Counted from the stretch's first letter, positions 1 through 9,313 are shown. The stretch is 24,751 nt of DNA from Opitutia bacterium UBA7441 (GCA_002480015.1 DLQD01000113.1:1-24751); one strand, 5' to 3'. Numbers and translations are program-made. Notes: generated by a model not told the origin, from the letters alone.

Positions 1-608
1 GGCGTCGAATTACCAAGCGGCTTAATTTGACCAATGATAGTATAGACCTGCTCCCGAACACGCAATTGCTCACCCACCACGTTACCCTTACCACGGAAGA
101 GCGTTTCCGCCAGGTGAGCGCCCACCACAATGACGGGGCTTTTGGTTTCAATGTCATAGTCGGAAATGAAGCGCCCGTAGAGGAGCTCGTTCTTTTTAAT
201 CCCCGCGAAGTCCGGCGTGACACCGTGGAGGATCGCGCCCTCGCGGCGTCCGTTGGCGACGAAGCGCTCCCATTCCATATCCACGATCGGTGAGACGAAG
301 GCAGCCAGCGGGATGGCCTTCTCGATCGCGCCAATATCACGCCAGGTCATGCCGGGCGAGATGCCAGCGATGTGTTGTTGCGATTCAGGCGCCTCACGCG
401 GATGCACCTCGAGCTTCAGTACCCCCCCACTGCGCTCAAACGACGCACGCATATTACCGAGCATACCCTGCACAATGCCGACCATAGCGACCAGTGCAGC
501 CACGCCGAGAATGATACCACTCATGGAAAGAAGCGAGCGCACCTTGTTCGACCAGACCTCGCGCAAACCGTTGGACGCGCCAGTATAGATATCGCCTACG
601 GGGTTCAT
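1..608 (-). CDS. MacB-type ABC transporter permease (partial, N-terminal part)
   Basis: This is the first about 202 residues of an FtsX/MacB-family permease; the gene runs off the left edge, so the 3' part is missing. Translated from the ATG at 608 it starts MNPVGDIYTGASNGLREVW, followed by a basic segment (NKVRSLLS) and one hydrophobic membrane helix (about residues 24-45, GIILGVAALVAMVGIVQGML). Then comes a soluble periplasmic-core-like region containing FVSPIVDMEWERF and VIVVGAHLAETLF, matching the MacB_PCD arrangement. Its ATG overlaps the TGA of the upstream ATPase gene (ATGA, 605-608), so translation is probably coupled. With the ATPase, adaptor and TolC-like protein it should form a tripartite efflux or export pump in which MacB-type permeases transmit ATP-driven movement to the periplasm. 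The substrate cannot be predicted; macrolide, peptide or lipid export are all possible. The family call is firm and the function is general. Confidence 0.88.
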   Translation of the reverse strand, partial: MNPVGDIYTGASNGLREVWSNKVRSLLSMSGIILGVAALVAMVGIVQGMLGNMRASFERSGGVLKLEVHPREAPESQQHIAGISPGMTWRDIGAIEKAIPLAAFVSPIVDMEWERFVANGRREGAILHGVTPDFAGIKKNELLYGRFISDYDIETKSPVIVVGAHLAETLFRGKGNVVGEQLRVREQVYTIIGQIKPLGNST

Positions 609-1297
609 TTCTCGGAGTCCTCCACAATTCTCCCATCCTGCATGCGAATGCGACGTTTGGCATAGGCGGCCACCTCGTCGTCGTGGGTGACCAGTGCGAG
701 GGTGATACCTTCCTCCATCAACGAGGCAAAGAGCTCCATAATACGTCCACGGTTTTTACTATCCAAGTTGCCGGTCGGTTCGTCTGCGAGGATGAGCCGG
801 GGCTGATTAATGAGCGAGCGAGCAATCGCCACGCGCTGGCGCTCGCCACCCGAGAGTTGACCCGGTGTGTGGGTGGCGCGGTGCTCCATGCCGACGCGCT
901 GAAGCACTTGGATGCCGAGTTCGTTTTTATCTTTAACATGCATGCGCCCGTAGATAAGCGGCAGCACTACATTGTCCAATACCGTAAGTTTAGGCAAGAG
1001 GTTGAAGGCTTGGAAGACGAAGCCAATGCGCGTGGCACGGAGCCGCGCCCGCTCACCGCGCCCGATGGCCGAGACGTCGCGCCCCTCAAAATCCATCCGT
1101 CCCGAGGTCGGGCTATCCATAAAGCCGAGCGTATGCATGAGAGTGGACTTGCCGGAACCTGAGGTGCCAGTCACAGCAATGAACTCGCGGTCATGGATCG
1201 AGAGATCGACTCCGTCGAGTGCATACACGAGTTCGCTGCCGACCTTGTAGATCCGGCGGATCGCGGAGAGCTCGAAGACTTTGCCGGAATCAACCAT
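605..1297 (-). CDS. MacB/LolD-type ABC transporter ATP-binding protein
   Basis: This 230-residue ATPase subunit would energise the permease encoded just downstream. Seen in the sequence: Walker A GTSGSGKST (about residues 44-52), a Q-loop in FVFQAFNLL, the signature LSGGERQRVAIAR, Walker B LILADEPTGNLD and the switch histidine in LVTHDD. LADEPTGNLD together with the Q-loop context FQAFNLLP is characteristic of the MacB/LolD/FtsE group. Length is normal for a free-standing ATPase of this group (about 220-240), unlike E. coli MacB where ATPase and permease are fused. It overlaps the adaptor gene by 8 bp and the permease gene by 4 bp, which supports one polycistronic unit read leftward. It is cytoplasmic and membrane associated through the permease. 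Confidence 0.95.
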   Translation of the reverse strand: MVDSGKVFELSAIRRIYKVGSELVYALDGVDLSIHDREFIAVTGTSGSGKSTLMHTLGFMDSPTSGRMDFEGRDVSAIGRGERARLRATRIGFVFQAFNLLPKLTVLDNVVLPLIYGRMHVKDKNELGIQVLQRVGMEHRATHTPGQLSGGERQRVAIARSLINQPRLILADEPTGNLDSKNRGRIMELFASLMEEGITLALVTHDDEVAAYAKRRIRMQDGRIVEDSEK

Positions 1298-2372
1298 CCG
1301 TCTTACGAAACTCCGGTGGACGGCTCAGCGCGACGTCCTCACCCTCCTCCAAGCCGGATCGTATCTCCACATGCTGCAGATTATTGATGCCGACCGTGAC
1401 CTCGCGGCGCTCCCAGCCGGCGTCTTTACGCACGTAAATACTGCTCTGCTCCTTATTATTGAAGACCGCAGAGAGTAAAATACTGACTACGTTTTCGGCC
1501 GACTCGATCGGCACTTCCACTGTGGCGCTGATACCCGGGCGGACGCGGTTGTCCACCACCTCGAAGACCACTTCGATGGGGAAAACACGCACGTTGCCGT
1601 CCTTGCGGGCAGAGGGTGCGATCACGCTGATCGTGCCTTCGACTTCAAAGTCGGGGATCGCATCGAAGCGCAAAAAGGCGGACTGGCCGACGTAGAGTTT
1701 CTCCACATCGACTTCGTTGATATTGGCTTCCATATAGAGTTCGTCGAGCTGGGCGATGGTCAACAAGTCGGTGCCATTGGAGACAGAAGTCGCTCCCGAG
1801 ATGACCGCCCCTTCGAGCACGTCAAGCCGCGTAACAACCCCATCGTGCGGGGCGTTGATGGTAGTTTTAGAGAGGTCTTCGGCCGCATCTTCGAGGCGCG
1901 CTTGCGCGATTTCCAAGTTGAGTTTTGCCAGATTGAGGTCGGTCTGCGCGTCAAGATATTCCTTTTCTCCGACGAATTGTTTGGCGTAGAGTTCCTGTAA
2001 GCGAACGTAGTTGCGCTCAGACTTATCCAAACGCAGTCGCTCGGCCTCAAGGTTGCGCTGGGCCTCGCGCAGGCGGGTTTCCAGGCTGGTACGATCCAGT
2101 TCGAGTAACATCTGCCCGCGAGTGACCGAGTCGCCCTCTTCAATTTTAATTTCTGTAATGCGGCCGCTGATCTCCGATTTGACCACACTGCTGAGTAAGG
2201 GCAAAACCTCGCCGGTCGCAGGCACGATCGACTTCAGGTCGCGGCGCTCAGCGGTATCTGTTGGAAGTTCGCCGCCTTTCTGAGCTGCACTGTCGCGGAG
2301 AACGCCGAGGACACCGTAGATGCCACCGGCGACCAATCCTAGTATGAGGAAGATGATAAGATTACGTTTCAT
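1290..2372 (-). CDS. HlyD/MacA-family periplasmic adaptor (membrane fusion protein)
   Basis: This 360-residue adaptor links the inner-membrane ABC pump to the outer-membrane channel. It has one N-terminal membrane anchor (about residues 3-25, LIIFLILGLVAGGIYGVLGV), then a lipoyl-like half-motif (SGRITEIKIEEGDSVTRGQ). A charged heptad-rich alpha-helical hairpin follows (about 95-165, including LREAQRNLEAERLRLDKSE), then the second lipoyl half (INAPHDGVVTRLDVLEGAVI) and beta-barrel/membrane-proximal domains ending near GLEEGEDVALS. This order is the standard RND/MacA adaptor fold. The 4-bp overlap with the TolC-like gene upstream and the 8-bp overlap with the ATPase gene downstream put it in the middle of the operon. 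No lipobox is visible, so it is probably held by the uncleaved N-terminal helix. Confidence 0.95.
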   Translation of the reverse strand: MKRNLIIFLILGLVAGGIYGVLGVLRDSAAQKGGELPTDTAERRDLKSIVPATGEVLPLLSSVVKSEISGRITEIKIEEGDSVTRGQMLLELDRTSLETRLREAQRNLEAERLRLDKSERNYVRLQELYAKQFVGEKEYLDAQTDLNLAKLNLEIAQARLEDAAEDLSKTTINAPHDGVVTRLDVLEGAVISGATSVSNGTDLLTIAQLDELYMEANINEVDVEKLYVGQSAFLRFDAIPDFEVEGTISVIAPSARKDGNVRVFPIEVVFEVVDNRVRPGISATVEVPIESAENVVSILLSAVFNNKEQSSIYVRKDAGWERREVTVGINNLQHVEIRSGLEEGEDVALSRPPEFRKTDG

Positions 2373-3913
2373 GGTTTAGGGGTGACTGGTATGGCCTGGA
2401 GATCGACCTGAGGCGCTGTCACTTGAGTGTAGGGTTCGACGGCATCCCAGTCGAGACCGTTGCGCGTGAGTAAAGTGCCATCGACCCGGCTGAGACGGAC
2501 GACGGCCCGTAAGGTTTCAATCAGAGAGCGCAGGTAATTGCTCTTCGCCTGGTCAAAATCGCGCTGGGCTTCGAGCACACTGCGGTAAGCGACTAAGCCC
2601 GCCCCGTAGCGGGCGCGCTCTTGGTCGAAGGCTTCTTCATTCAAATCCATTGCGGCACGGGTGACATCGATACGCTTAAGCCCGGCACTGGCCGAGCGCC
2701 AGGCATTGCGGGCGGCGAGGGCTTTTTCTTGCTTGATGTCGTAGAGTTCGAGCGTGGCGCGCTCGACGCCCCGCTCGGCCTGACGGGCACGGGCACGGGC
2801 TTCTCGGAAGCCCCAGGGCATGCGTAATTCGAGCCCAACATTCCAATCGTAACCATCGGCATTGTAGGCGCCCCGGTAGGCGGCCCCACCAGCTTCGTCA
2901 CGGCCAAGATAGCTCACACCCGCCGTCAAATCGAGATCGGGACGCGTGGCATCCTGCGCAAGTACCCGGTTGATGCGCTGCACTTCGATGCGGCGCTCCT
3001 GAGCCTGAGCATCGACATCGCTGAGCACAGTATCACGCACCACAAGGTCCATGGGACGAAGCGACGCCAGCGAGTCGGGCAGATCAGCAACGAGCACATC
3101 GCCACTCAAAACTTTCATAAAGTCTGCCTGCCCCATAGCGCGGCGCAGAGCGTCTTGTCCATCTTGAATCGCGCGCTCGGCTTGGATAATAGCCTCCTCC
3201 TGGTTAAGCACCTCGGCTTTGGCCTGAAGCACTTCAAGCGGGGTGACAAACCCGAGGCGTTCGCGCTCGCTATTTTCTTCGAACAGGTTCTCGGCCAGGG
3301 CGAGACTGGAAGCAATCAACGCTCGATCGGCCTGGGCATAGGCGAGGTTCCAGTAAGCGATCTCCGTCTCCAGCACGAGATCCAGCACATCCGAGCGAAG
3401 CTCGAAGAGGGAGCGCTCCGCGTTGACTTTGGCACGTGCCAGCGGAGCGAGATTGACCGTTGTCCACGCGTCTTTGAGCAGAGGTTGACGAATCGAAAGG
3501 CCGATGTCCGTACCGTAGTCGGGATTACGCGCAGCATTGTTATTCGAGGCACCGCGACTGATCGACGAATCAAGCGTTGCAGTGGCACCGGTCGCCAAGC
3601 GCTGATCAACACCGATGCGCGCACGACGGGTCTCACTTCTGGGGACAGAAGCAGAGTCAAGCGAGCTGTTCGCGGCCGCCGATTGGCGCTCTTGGAGTGA
3701 AGTATTCCCGAAGAGTGCGGGATCAAACTGCGCCTTTTCGATCTCGACCGAGTCAAGAGCATCGGCCGGCGTGTAGGCAGCGATGCGTAAGCCGAGGTTG
3801 TTCTCCAGGGCCGAGGCAATCGCCGCTTCGAGAGTCAGGCTTTCACCCTGCGCTTGGAGCGCGGATGAAAGCAGCGTTAAAGACAAAAAATAATTGAATA
3901 AGCGTGAAGGCAT
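2369..3913 (-). CDS. TolC-like outer membrane efflux protein
   Basis: This 514-residue outer membrane factor is the first gene of the efflux operon. A signal peptide is clear (about residues 1-23, hydrophobic LFNYFLSLTLLSSAL then QAQGES). The mature start has the typical OEP pattern: SLTLEAAIASALENNLGLRIA, where successive helices begin. Two long repeats rich in Ala, Arg, Glu and Gln follow, with the recurring theme of an internal duplication (for example EIAYWNLAYAQADRALIAS in the first half and ARNAWRSASAGLKRIDVTR in the second), as in TolC. Length is in the usual 430-520 range. The ATG at 3913 follows directly on the likely signal peptide; no strong Shine-Dalgarno sequence is seen. It should trimerise and dock with the adaptor encoded next. 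Confidence 0.94.
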   Translation of the reverse strand: MPSRLFNYFLSLTLLSSALQAQGESLTLEAAIASALENNLGLRIAAYTPADALDSVEIEKAQFDPALFGNTSLQERQSAAANSSLDSASVPRSETRRARIGVDQRLATGATATLDSSISRGASNNNAARNPDYGTDIGLSIRQPLLKDAWTTVNLAPLARAKVNAERSLFELRSDVLDLVLETEIAYWNLAYAQADRALIASSLALAENLFEENSERERLGFVTPLEVLQAKAEVLNQEEAIIQAERAIQDGQDALRRAMGQADFMKVLSGDVLVADLPDSLASLRPMDLVVRDTVLSDVDAQAQERRIEVQRINRVLAQDATRPDLDLTAGVSYLGRDEAGGAAYRGAYNADGYDWNVGLELRMPWGFREARARARQAERGVERATLELYDIKQEKALAARNAWRSASAGLKRIDVTRAAMDLNEEAFDQERARYGAGLVAYRSVLEAQRDFDQAKSNYLRSLIETLRAVVRLSRVDGTLLTRNGLDWDAVEPYTQVTAPQVDLQAIPVTPKP

Positions 3914-4117
3914 CTATGCGGTGTGGAACTAAGAAGTCAGATGGCAGGAAATAGACATACCATGTTTGGATTTTTCCTTCTTGGGCTGACTCGATAGTTG
4001 CGTTGTCTCTAGGGAAGTCACGCTCCTAAGCCAAAAATGCACATTAAAGGGCACTTCTGCGATTAAATACAAAGCTGGCAATTACCGAAATGCGATTGAA
4101 CAATTCTGTGGCCTGAC
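3914..4117. other. Intergenic region upstream of the efflux operon
   Basis: This 204-bp gap separates the galE stop from the TolC-like start; both genes run leftward. It is AT-richer than its flanks and should contain the promoter of the efflux operon. I could not pick out a convincing -35/-10 pair and saw no clear terminator hairpin for galE. Confidence 0.5.
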
Positions 4118-5107
4118 TTAATCGTCAAAACCATCTGGGTGGGCCTTATGCCAACGCCAAGCGGTCTCGATAATGTCCTTTAGCTCGGTGTATCGGATTT
4201 TCCAGCCGAGTTCCTGCTGAGCCTTGCTCGAATCGGCGTAGAGCGCGGGTGGATCGCCGGCGCGGCGCTCGTCCTCAACGACCGGCACCTTGAGCCCGGT
4301 GACCGCCTCGACCGCGTCGATGATCTCGCGCACAGAGTTGGGTTTGCCCGTTCCGAGATTGTAAAAGCAGCCAGTGCCCGGCTCGTTGAGCTTGTCGAAG
4401 ACAGCGATGTGCGCTCGGGAAAGGTCGTCCACATGCACATAGTCGCGCAGGCAGGTGCCGTCGGGCGTGTCGTAATCGGTGCCGAAGATTTTAATATGCT
4501 CGCGGCGGCCGGTCGCGGCGTCGATCACGAGCGGGATCAGGTGTGTCTCCGGGTTGTGGTCCTCTCCGATACTACCATCCTCGGCCGCGCCGGCGGCGTT
4601 GAAATAACGGAAGGCGGCAAAACTCAAACCGTAGGCGTGGGCGAAGGCCTTGAGGCAGTTCTCCACATCGAGTTTGGTCTGGCCGTAGGGGTTGATCGGC
4701 GCCTGCGGCAGAGTCTCGACCATAGGCAATGTGTCCGGCTCGCCGTAGGTCGCGCAAGTTGAGGAGAAGACAAACTTCTTCACGCCGTTGTCCAGCATGG
4801 TCTCGAGCAGGCGGAGCGTAGCGACGAAGTTGTTTTCGTAGTATTTGCGCGGCTCGGTGACCGACTCCCCAACGTAAGCGAAGGCAGCGAAGTGCATGAC
4901 CAGCTCGATCGACTCCTCACGGAGGATTTTGCCCACAGCCTCAGGGTCGCCGAGATCACAGTCGTAGAAGGGGATTTCAGCACTGACCGCAGACCGATGG
5001 CCAAAGACCAGGTTATCCAGGACCACAGGGCGATGCCCCGCAGCCTCTAATTGACGCACACAATGGCTACCAATGTAACCGGCTCCTCCGACGACTAATA
5101 CGTTCAT
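4118..5107 (-). CDS. galE: UDP-glucose 4-epimerase
   Basis: This 329-residue extended short-chain dehydrogenase interconverts UDP-glucose and UDP-galactose (or the N-acetyl forms), supplying precursors for surface polysaccharides or allowing galactose use; it is cytoplasmic. Seen: the NAD-binding glycine motif GGAGYIGSH (residues 7-15), the catalytic Ser/Thr region SSTCATYG (115-122) and the YxxxK pair in YGQTK (Tyr141, Lys145). The GalE-typical segments RYFNAAGA, HLIPLV, DYDTPDGTCLRDYVHVDDL and YNLGTGKPNSVREI are also present. Length is close to the family norm of about 330-340. It stands alone as a transcription unit, divergent from the ketosynthase gene with a 147-bp gap. Substrate width (Glc/Gal versus GlcNAc/GalNAc) cannot be decided from the sequence. 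Confidence 0.96.
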   Translation of the reverse strand: MNVLVVGGAGYIGSHCVRQLEAAGHRPVVLDNLVFGHRSAVSAEIPFYDCDLGDPEAVGKILREESIELVMHFAAFAYVGESVTEPRKYYENNFVATLRLLETMLDNGVKKFVFSSTCATYGEPDTLPMVETLPQAPINPYGQTKLDVENCLKAFAHAYGLSFAAFRYFNAAGAAEDGSIGEDHNPETHLIPLVIDAATGRREHIKIFGTDYDTPDGTCLRDYVHVDDLSRAHIAVFDKLNEPGTGCFYNLGTGKPNSVREIIDAVEAVTGLKVPVVEDERRAGDPPALYADSSKAQQELGWKIRYTELKDIIETAWRWHKAHPDGFDD

Positions 5108-5210
5108 AATTCACTGATAGGTAGGAAATCGCGGCTTTCCAAATCAAAAAAACCAAAGATACGGTAAATTCCACACTCTACATTTGCCCATCGGCAAAAC
5201 TTTTCCACTA

Positions 5211-5241
5211 TTGACAGTCCCACCGCTAAACGTGGTATCCA
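5211..5241 (+). promoter_or_regulatory. Candidate sigma70-type promoter of the ketosynthase gene
   Basis: A perfect TTGACA (5211-5216) is followed after 19 bp by TATCCA (5236-5241). The ketosynthase ATG begins at 5255, only 13 bp after the -10 hexamer, so the predicted transcript would have a leader of about seven bases or none. No Shine-Dalgarno sequence precedes the ATG, which fits. The 19-bp spacer is long, so this remains a candidate. Confidence 0.4.
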
Positions 5242-5254
5242 TACCCGCTTACCC

Positions 5255-6511
<1,257 letters not shown>

Positions 6512-6549
6512 CCAATCAGCATCATTCATCAATAATCAGCCATTTTCAA

Positions 6550-6801
<252 letters not shown>

Positions 6802-6810
6802 TTTTAGAGT

Positions 6811-6873
6811 AGAACAGGCATCCTGCCTGTTTTATTCGCGTACGAAGCACAGGCATCACCGCCTGTGCTTCGT
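6811..6873. repeat. Two palindromic hairpins (REP-like, possible terminator)
   Basis: Hairpin 1 has stem AACAGGCA (6813-6820), loop TCC and TGCCTGTT (6824-6831), followed by TTTATT. Hairpin 2 has a perfect 13-bp stem (6842-6854 pairing with 6861-6873) around the loop ATCACC. Both share the core ACAGGC/GCCTGT. They lie just after the acyl carrier protein stop, so hairpin 1 may end or attenuate transcription from the ketosynthase promoter. The shared core and the GTAG/TCG edges point to a dispersed repeat family. They separate the carrier protein gene from the toxin-antitoxin promoter. Confidence 0.7.
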
Positions 6874-6903
6874 TGTTTCTGAGACAGCAAGCCAATCTTA
6901 TCT

Positions 6904-6949
6904 CGTACAAAACGTACAAAATTGACAAAACAGCTGTTTCGTACATTTT
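6904..6949. promoter_or_regulatory. Likely promoter and autoregulatory operator of the toxin-antitoxin pair
   Basis: Two tandem CGTACAAAA boxes (6904-6912, 6913-6921) and a third CGTACATTTT (6940-6949) surround a perfect TTGACA (6922-6927) and a perfect 12-bp palindrome AAACAGCTGTTT (6928-6939). The -10 is unclear; TATACC at 6949-6954 is possible but too far from the -35. Phd/YefM antitoxins bind palindromes in their own promoter, alone and with their toxin, so these repeats are the expected operator. That role is inferred. Confidence 0.5.
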
Positions 6950-6956
6950 ATACCCT

Positions 6957-7214
6957 ATGATCACAATGTCCTCCACCGAAGCCCGGGCGAATTTTGGCGA
7001 ATTCCTCGACAAAGGCAGCCGCGAGCCCGTCATCGTCAAGCGCCAAAACCGTGAAATCGGGGCCTTCGTGCCGATGTCTGACCTCAAGAAATTAAGGAAA
7101 TTACGCCTCCAGGAACTCGACGAAACCGTTCAAGCGGCCAGTGAAGAAGCTGCCAGGAATGGTCTGACCGAAGAAATCCTCAACCAGATCCTTGCCGAGG
7201 TGAATCCGTCTTAG
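6957..7214 (+). CDS. Phd/YefM-family antitoxin
   Basis: This 85-residue antitoxin is thought to neutralise the PIN-domain nuclease encoded next and to repress their shared promoter. The N-terminal half has the Phd/YefM signature ITMSSTEARANFGEFLD (DNA-binding dimerisation fold) followed by PVIVKRQNREIGAFVPMSDL, the usual beta strand and helix. The charged C-terminal tail, rich in Glu and Leu (EEAARNGLTEEILNQIL), fits the flexible toxin-binding region. I chose the ATG at 6957 because the family motif starts there; an open frame continues upstream to 6873 but runs through the operator and has no family resemblance. ATG at 6966 is an alternative. The stop overlaps the GTG start of the toxin by one base. 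Confidence 0.88.
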   Translation: MITMSSTEARANFGEFLDKGSREPVIVKRQNREIGAFVPMSDLKKLRKLRLQELDETVQAASEEAARNGLTEEILNQILAEVNPS

Positions 7215-7615
7215 TGATCATAATCGACACTAATATTTATGTGAGTTACATACTCTACCGGTCGAGTTCACTCAGCAAAAATGTAGCTCAGGCGATGCAG
7301 AGCCACCCCTACGCATTTTCCGTAGAGACGATGCGTGAGTTGACCGAAGTCGTTATGCGCAGCAAATTTGACCGCTATCTTTCGCGCCAAATACGACACC
7401 GTATATTAAAGGGAATCGCCTTCGACGCGGAGTGGTTCACCCCCTCCGAAACAATATGTAAATGCCGCGACTCCAAGGACGACATATTCCTCGAACTCGC
7501 CGTGGCCGCAAAAGCCGACTTCTTCATCACCGGCGACGAAGATTTACTCGTCCTCGACCCATTCCGCAAAACCCGGATTCTCACGATGGCCGACTTCATT
7601 CAAACAATCAATTAA
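7214..7615 (+). CDS. PIN-domain toxin (putative endoribonuclease, COG1569-like)
   Basis: This 133-residue PIN-domain protein is the probable toxin of a type II pair. PIN toxins cleave RNA using a cluster of acidic residues that hold metal. Those residues are visible here: Asp5 in IIIDTNIYVS, Glu42 in MRELTEVV, Asp89/Asp90 in DSKDDIFLELA, and Asp108/Asp110 in FITGDEDLL. The translation starts at GTG (7214), sharing its first base with the antitoxin's TAG, the typical coupling for these pairs. The active-site set looks complete, so the toxin should be functional. Its own TAA overlaps the ATG of the FAD oxidoreductase (TAATG), which places that enzyme gene directly in the toxin-antitoxin transcript. 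Confidence 0.88.
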   Translation: MIIIDTNIYVSYILYRSSSLSKNVAQAMQSHPYAFSVETMRELTEVVMRSKFDRYLSRQIRHRILKGIAFDAEWFTPSETICKCRDSKDDIFLELAVAAKADFFITGDEDLLVLDPFRKTRILTMADFIQTIN

Positions 7616-9042
7616 TGCCTGCCAAACTCGACAACCAACATTACGAAACCGTCATCATCGGCGCGGGCATGGCCGGCCTAGCCGCTGGCATCCGGCTCGC
7701 GCTCGCGGGCAAGAATGTGATCGTACTCGAGCGCCACAATGCCTCCGGCGGACTCAATTCCTTTTACAGCCAAGACGGGCGCAAGTTCGACGTCGGCCTG
7801 CACGCTATGACGAACTACGTACCCAAAGGTACGAAGGGCACCCCGCTGACGAAGCTGCTGCGCCAGCTCCGCATCCCTTACGATGCGCTCGATCTCTGCC
7901 CGCAGAACGGCTCGCGCATCCACTTCCCCGGTTGCCAGCTGGAGTTCACCAACGACTTCGCCCATTTCGAAGCGGAGGTGGCACACGCCTTTCCCCGGCA
8001 GATCGACGGCTTCCGCGCCCTCGCGGAGGAAGTTCGCACCCTCGACGCCTTTAACCTCGGCGCGATCCCGACTTCCGCGCGCGAAGCTGTGCAGCGCCAC
8101 ATCAGCGACCCGCTCCTGGAGGATATGATCTTCTGCCCTGTCATGTACTACGGCAGCGCACAGGAGCACGACATGGACTACGGGCAGTTCGCTATCATGT
8201 TCCGCTCGCTCTTCTTCGAGGGCTTCGCCCGTCCGCTCGAAGGGGTGCGCGTGATCATCAAGCTGCTGCAGGACAAATACCGCTCTCTCGGCGGCGTCCG
8301 CAAGATGAAGTGCGGTATCCGAAAAATCCATACAAGCGGTTCTAAGGCCTCCGCCATCGAGCTCGACAACGGCGCGACGATCACCGCCGATAAAATCATC
8401 TCCACGGCCGGCGCGGTGGAAACCGCCCGCCTCTGCAACGACCAACCGGAGGACGCCGCGAGCGACAACATCGGCCAACTCAGCTTCACCGAGACCATCA
8501 CCGTGCTCGACCGCCAGCCCGCCGACTTCGGCTGGGACGATACGATCATCTTTTTCAACACCGCCGAGCGCTTCCGCTACGCACGGGTCGAGGACGCCCT
8601 AGTCGACCCGACCAGCGGCGTCATTTGCTTCCCTAACAACTACCAATACGGCGAAGGCCGCCAGCTGGACGAAGGCTTCCTCCGCGTCACCGCCATGGCC
8701 CACCACGACCAATGGTGCGCCCTGAGCGAGGACGACTACCTCGCGCAAAAAGCCCATTGGTATGCGAAGCTCCAGCAAGTCACGCTGGGCCTACTGCCCA
8801 AAGCCAAACTCGACCTCGACATCCACCGCATCACCAGCGACATGTTCACCCCCCGCACGGTGCGCAAATACACGGGCCATCTGAATGGCGCGATCTACGG
8901 CGCACCGAACAAAATCAAAGATGGTCGCACCCATTTGGAAAATCTCTACCTCGCCGGCACCGACCAGGGTTTCCTAGGTATCGTAGGCGCCATGCTCAGC
9001 GGCATTTCCATGGCCAATCTACACTGCCTCCAAAATAGCTAG
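7615..9042 (+). CDS. Phytoene-desaturase-like FAD-dependent oxidoreductase
   Basis: This 475-residue flavoprotein belongs to the CrtI / retinol-saturase-like group, which adds or removes double bonds in polyene or isoprenoid chains. The N-terminal Rossmann motif is clear: VIIGAGMAGLAAGIRLA (residues 13-29) and an acidic residue ending strand 2 (VIVLER, Glu39), then ASGGLNSF and VGLHAM. The C-terminal FAD-contact region LYLAGTDQGFLGIVGAMLSG is also typical. The frame is open upstream to 7462, but that part is an Arg-rich shadow of the toxin gene; the ATG at 7615, directly before the family N-terminus, is the start. TAATG overlap with the toxin gene and no Shine-Dalgarno site indicate coupled translation. 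Its neighbours suggest it acts on a carrier-bound acyl or polyene chain, but a carotenoid substrate is possible. Confidence 0.88.
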   Translation: MPAKLDNQHYETVIIGAGMAGLAAGIRLALAGKNVIVLERHNASGGLNSFYSQDGRKFDVGLHAMTNYVPKGTKGTPLTKLLRQLRIPYDALDLCPQNGSRIHFPGCQLEFTNDFAHFEAEVAHAFPRQIDGFRALAEEVRTLDAFNLGAIPTSAREAVQRHISDPLLEDMIFCPVMYYGSAQEHDMDYGQFAIMFRSLFFEGFARPLEGVRVIIKLLQDKYRSLGGVRKMKCGIRKIHTSGSKASAIELDNGATITADKIISTAGAVETARLCNDQPEDAASDNIGQLSFTETITVLDRQPADFGWDDTIIFFNTAERFRYARVEDALVDPTSGVICFPNNYQYGEGRQLDEGFLRVTAMAHHDQWCALSEDDYLAQKAHWYAKLQQVTLGLLPKAKLDLDIHRITSDMFTPRTVRKYTGHLNGAIYGAPNKIKDGRTHLENLYLAGTDQGFLGIVGAMLSGISMANLHCLQNS

Positions 9043-9054
9043 CTGCGCTAGCTA
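9036..9054. terminator. Hairpin overlapping the oxidoreductase stop codon
   Basis: An 8-bp perfect stem TAGCTAGC (9036-9043), loop TGC and GCTAGCTA (9047-9054) spans the TAG stop. It has no U-tract, so it could be a weak or bidirectional end, or only a palindromic repeat. Confidence 0.35.
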
Positions 9055-9060
9055 AAGGAA

Positions 9061-9184
9061 CTACGGTTCCCGCCGATCGATATGCGCGCGGAGCACCGCC
9101 AGATGTTCTTCCATACAGGCGAGGGTTTTCTTTAAACCCGGAAATTCCTATTGCCCTGAGTTCGAAACATTCGTCAGTATTCAT
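9061..9184 (-). pseudogene. Possible frameshifted remnant of a small protein
   Basis: On the minus strand, 9147 to 9061 reads EFPGLKKTLACMEEHL, then AVLRAHIDRREP and a stop, an amphipathic protein-like sequence, but an in-frame TAG lies directly upstream (9148-9150). In another frame an ATG at 9184 gives MNTDECFELRAIG, which would join it by one frameshift. I do not recognise the family. It could be chance or the tail of a gene cut away when repeats accumulated here. Confidence 0.2.
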
Positions 9185-9229
9185 GATGTGGTCACAGAGG
9201 CTTACGCTCAGGCCAGTCGTTTTAAGTAT

Positions 9230-9313
9230 GTAGCGAACCCGCGCCAGCGGGGTCGACGCCCCAGCGCTGTCGGATCGTTTTCTATGTCGACGCGACTGGC
9301 GTCGCATCGCTAC
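9230..9313. repeat. Palindromic repeat element, copy 1 (84 bp)
   Basis: The left arm begins GTAGCGAACCCGCGCCAGCG and the right arm ends TGGCGTCGCATCGCTAC; they are imperfect inverted copies of each other. Each arm has its own small hairpin (CCCGC-GCCA-GCGGG and GCGAC-TGGC-GTCGC). The first 29 bases are identical to those of the element at 20915-21007, while the middle differs. A third, diverged copy in the other orientation is at 11697-11777. Confidence 0.8.

Noticed and set aside
7462..7614. Upstream extension of the FAD oxidoreductase frame
   Set aside because: The added 51 residues are Arg/His-rich and are a shadow of the toxin gene; the family N-terminus begins at 7615.
7678..8478. Open frame of 266 codons on the minus strand
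   Set aside because: It is antisense to the FAD oxidoreductase, which has clear cofactor motifs; the antisense product has none.
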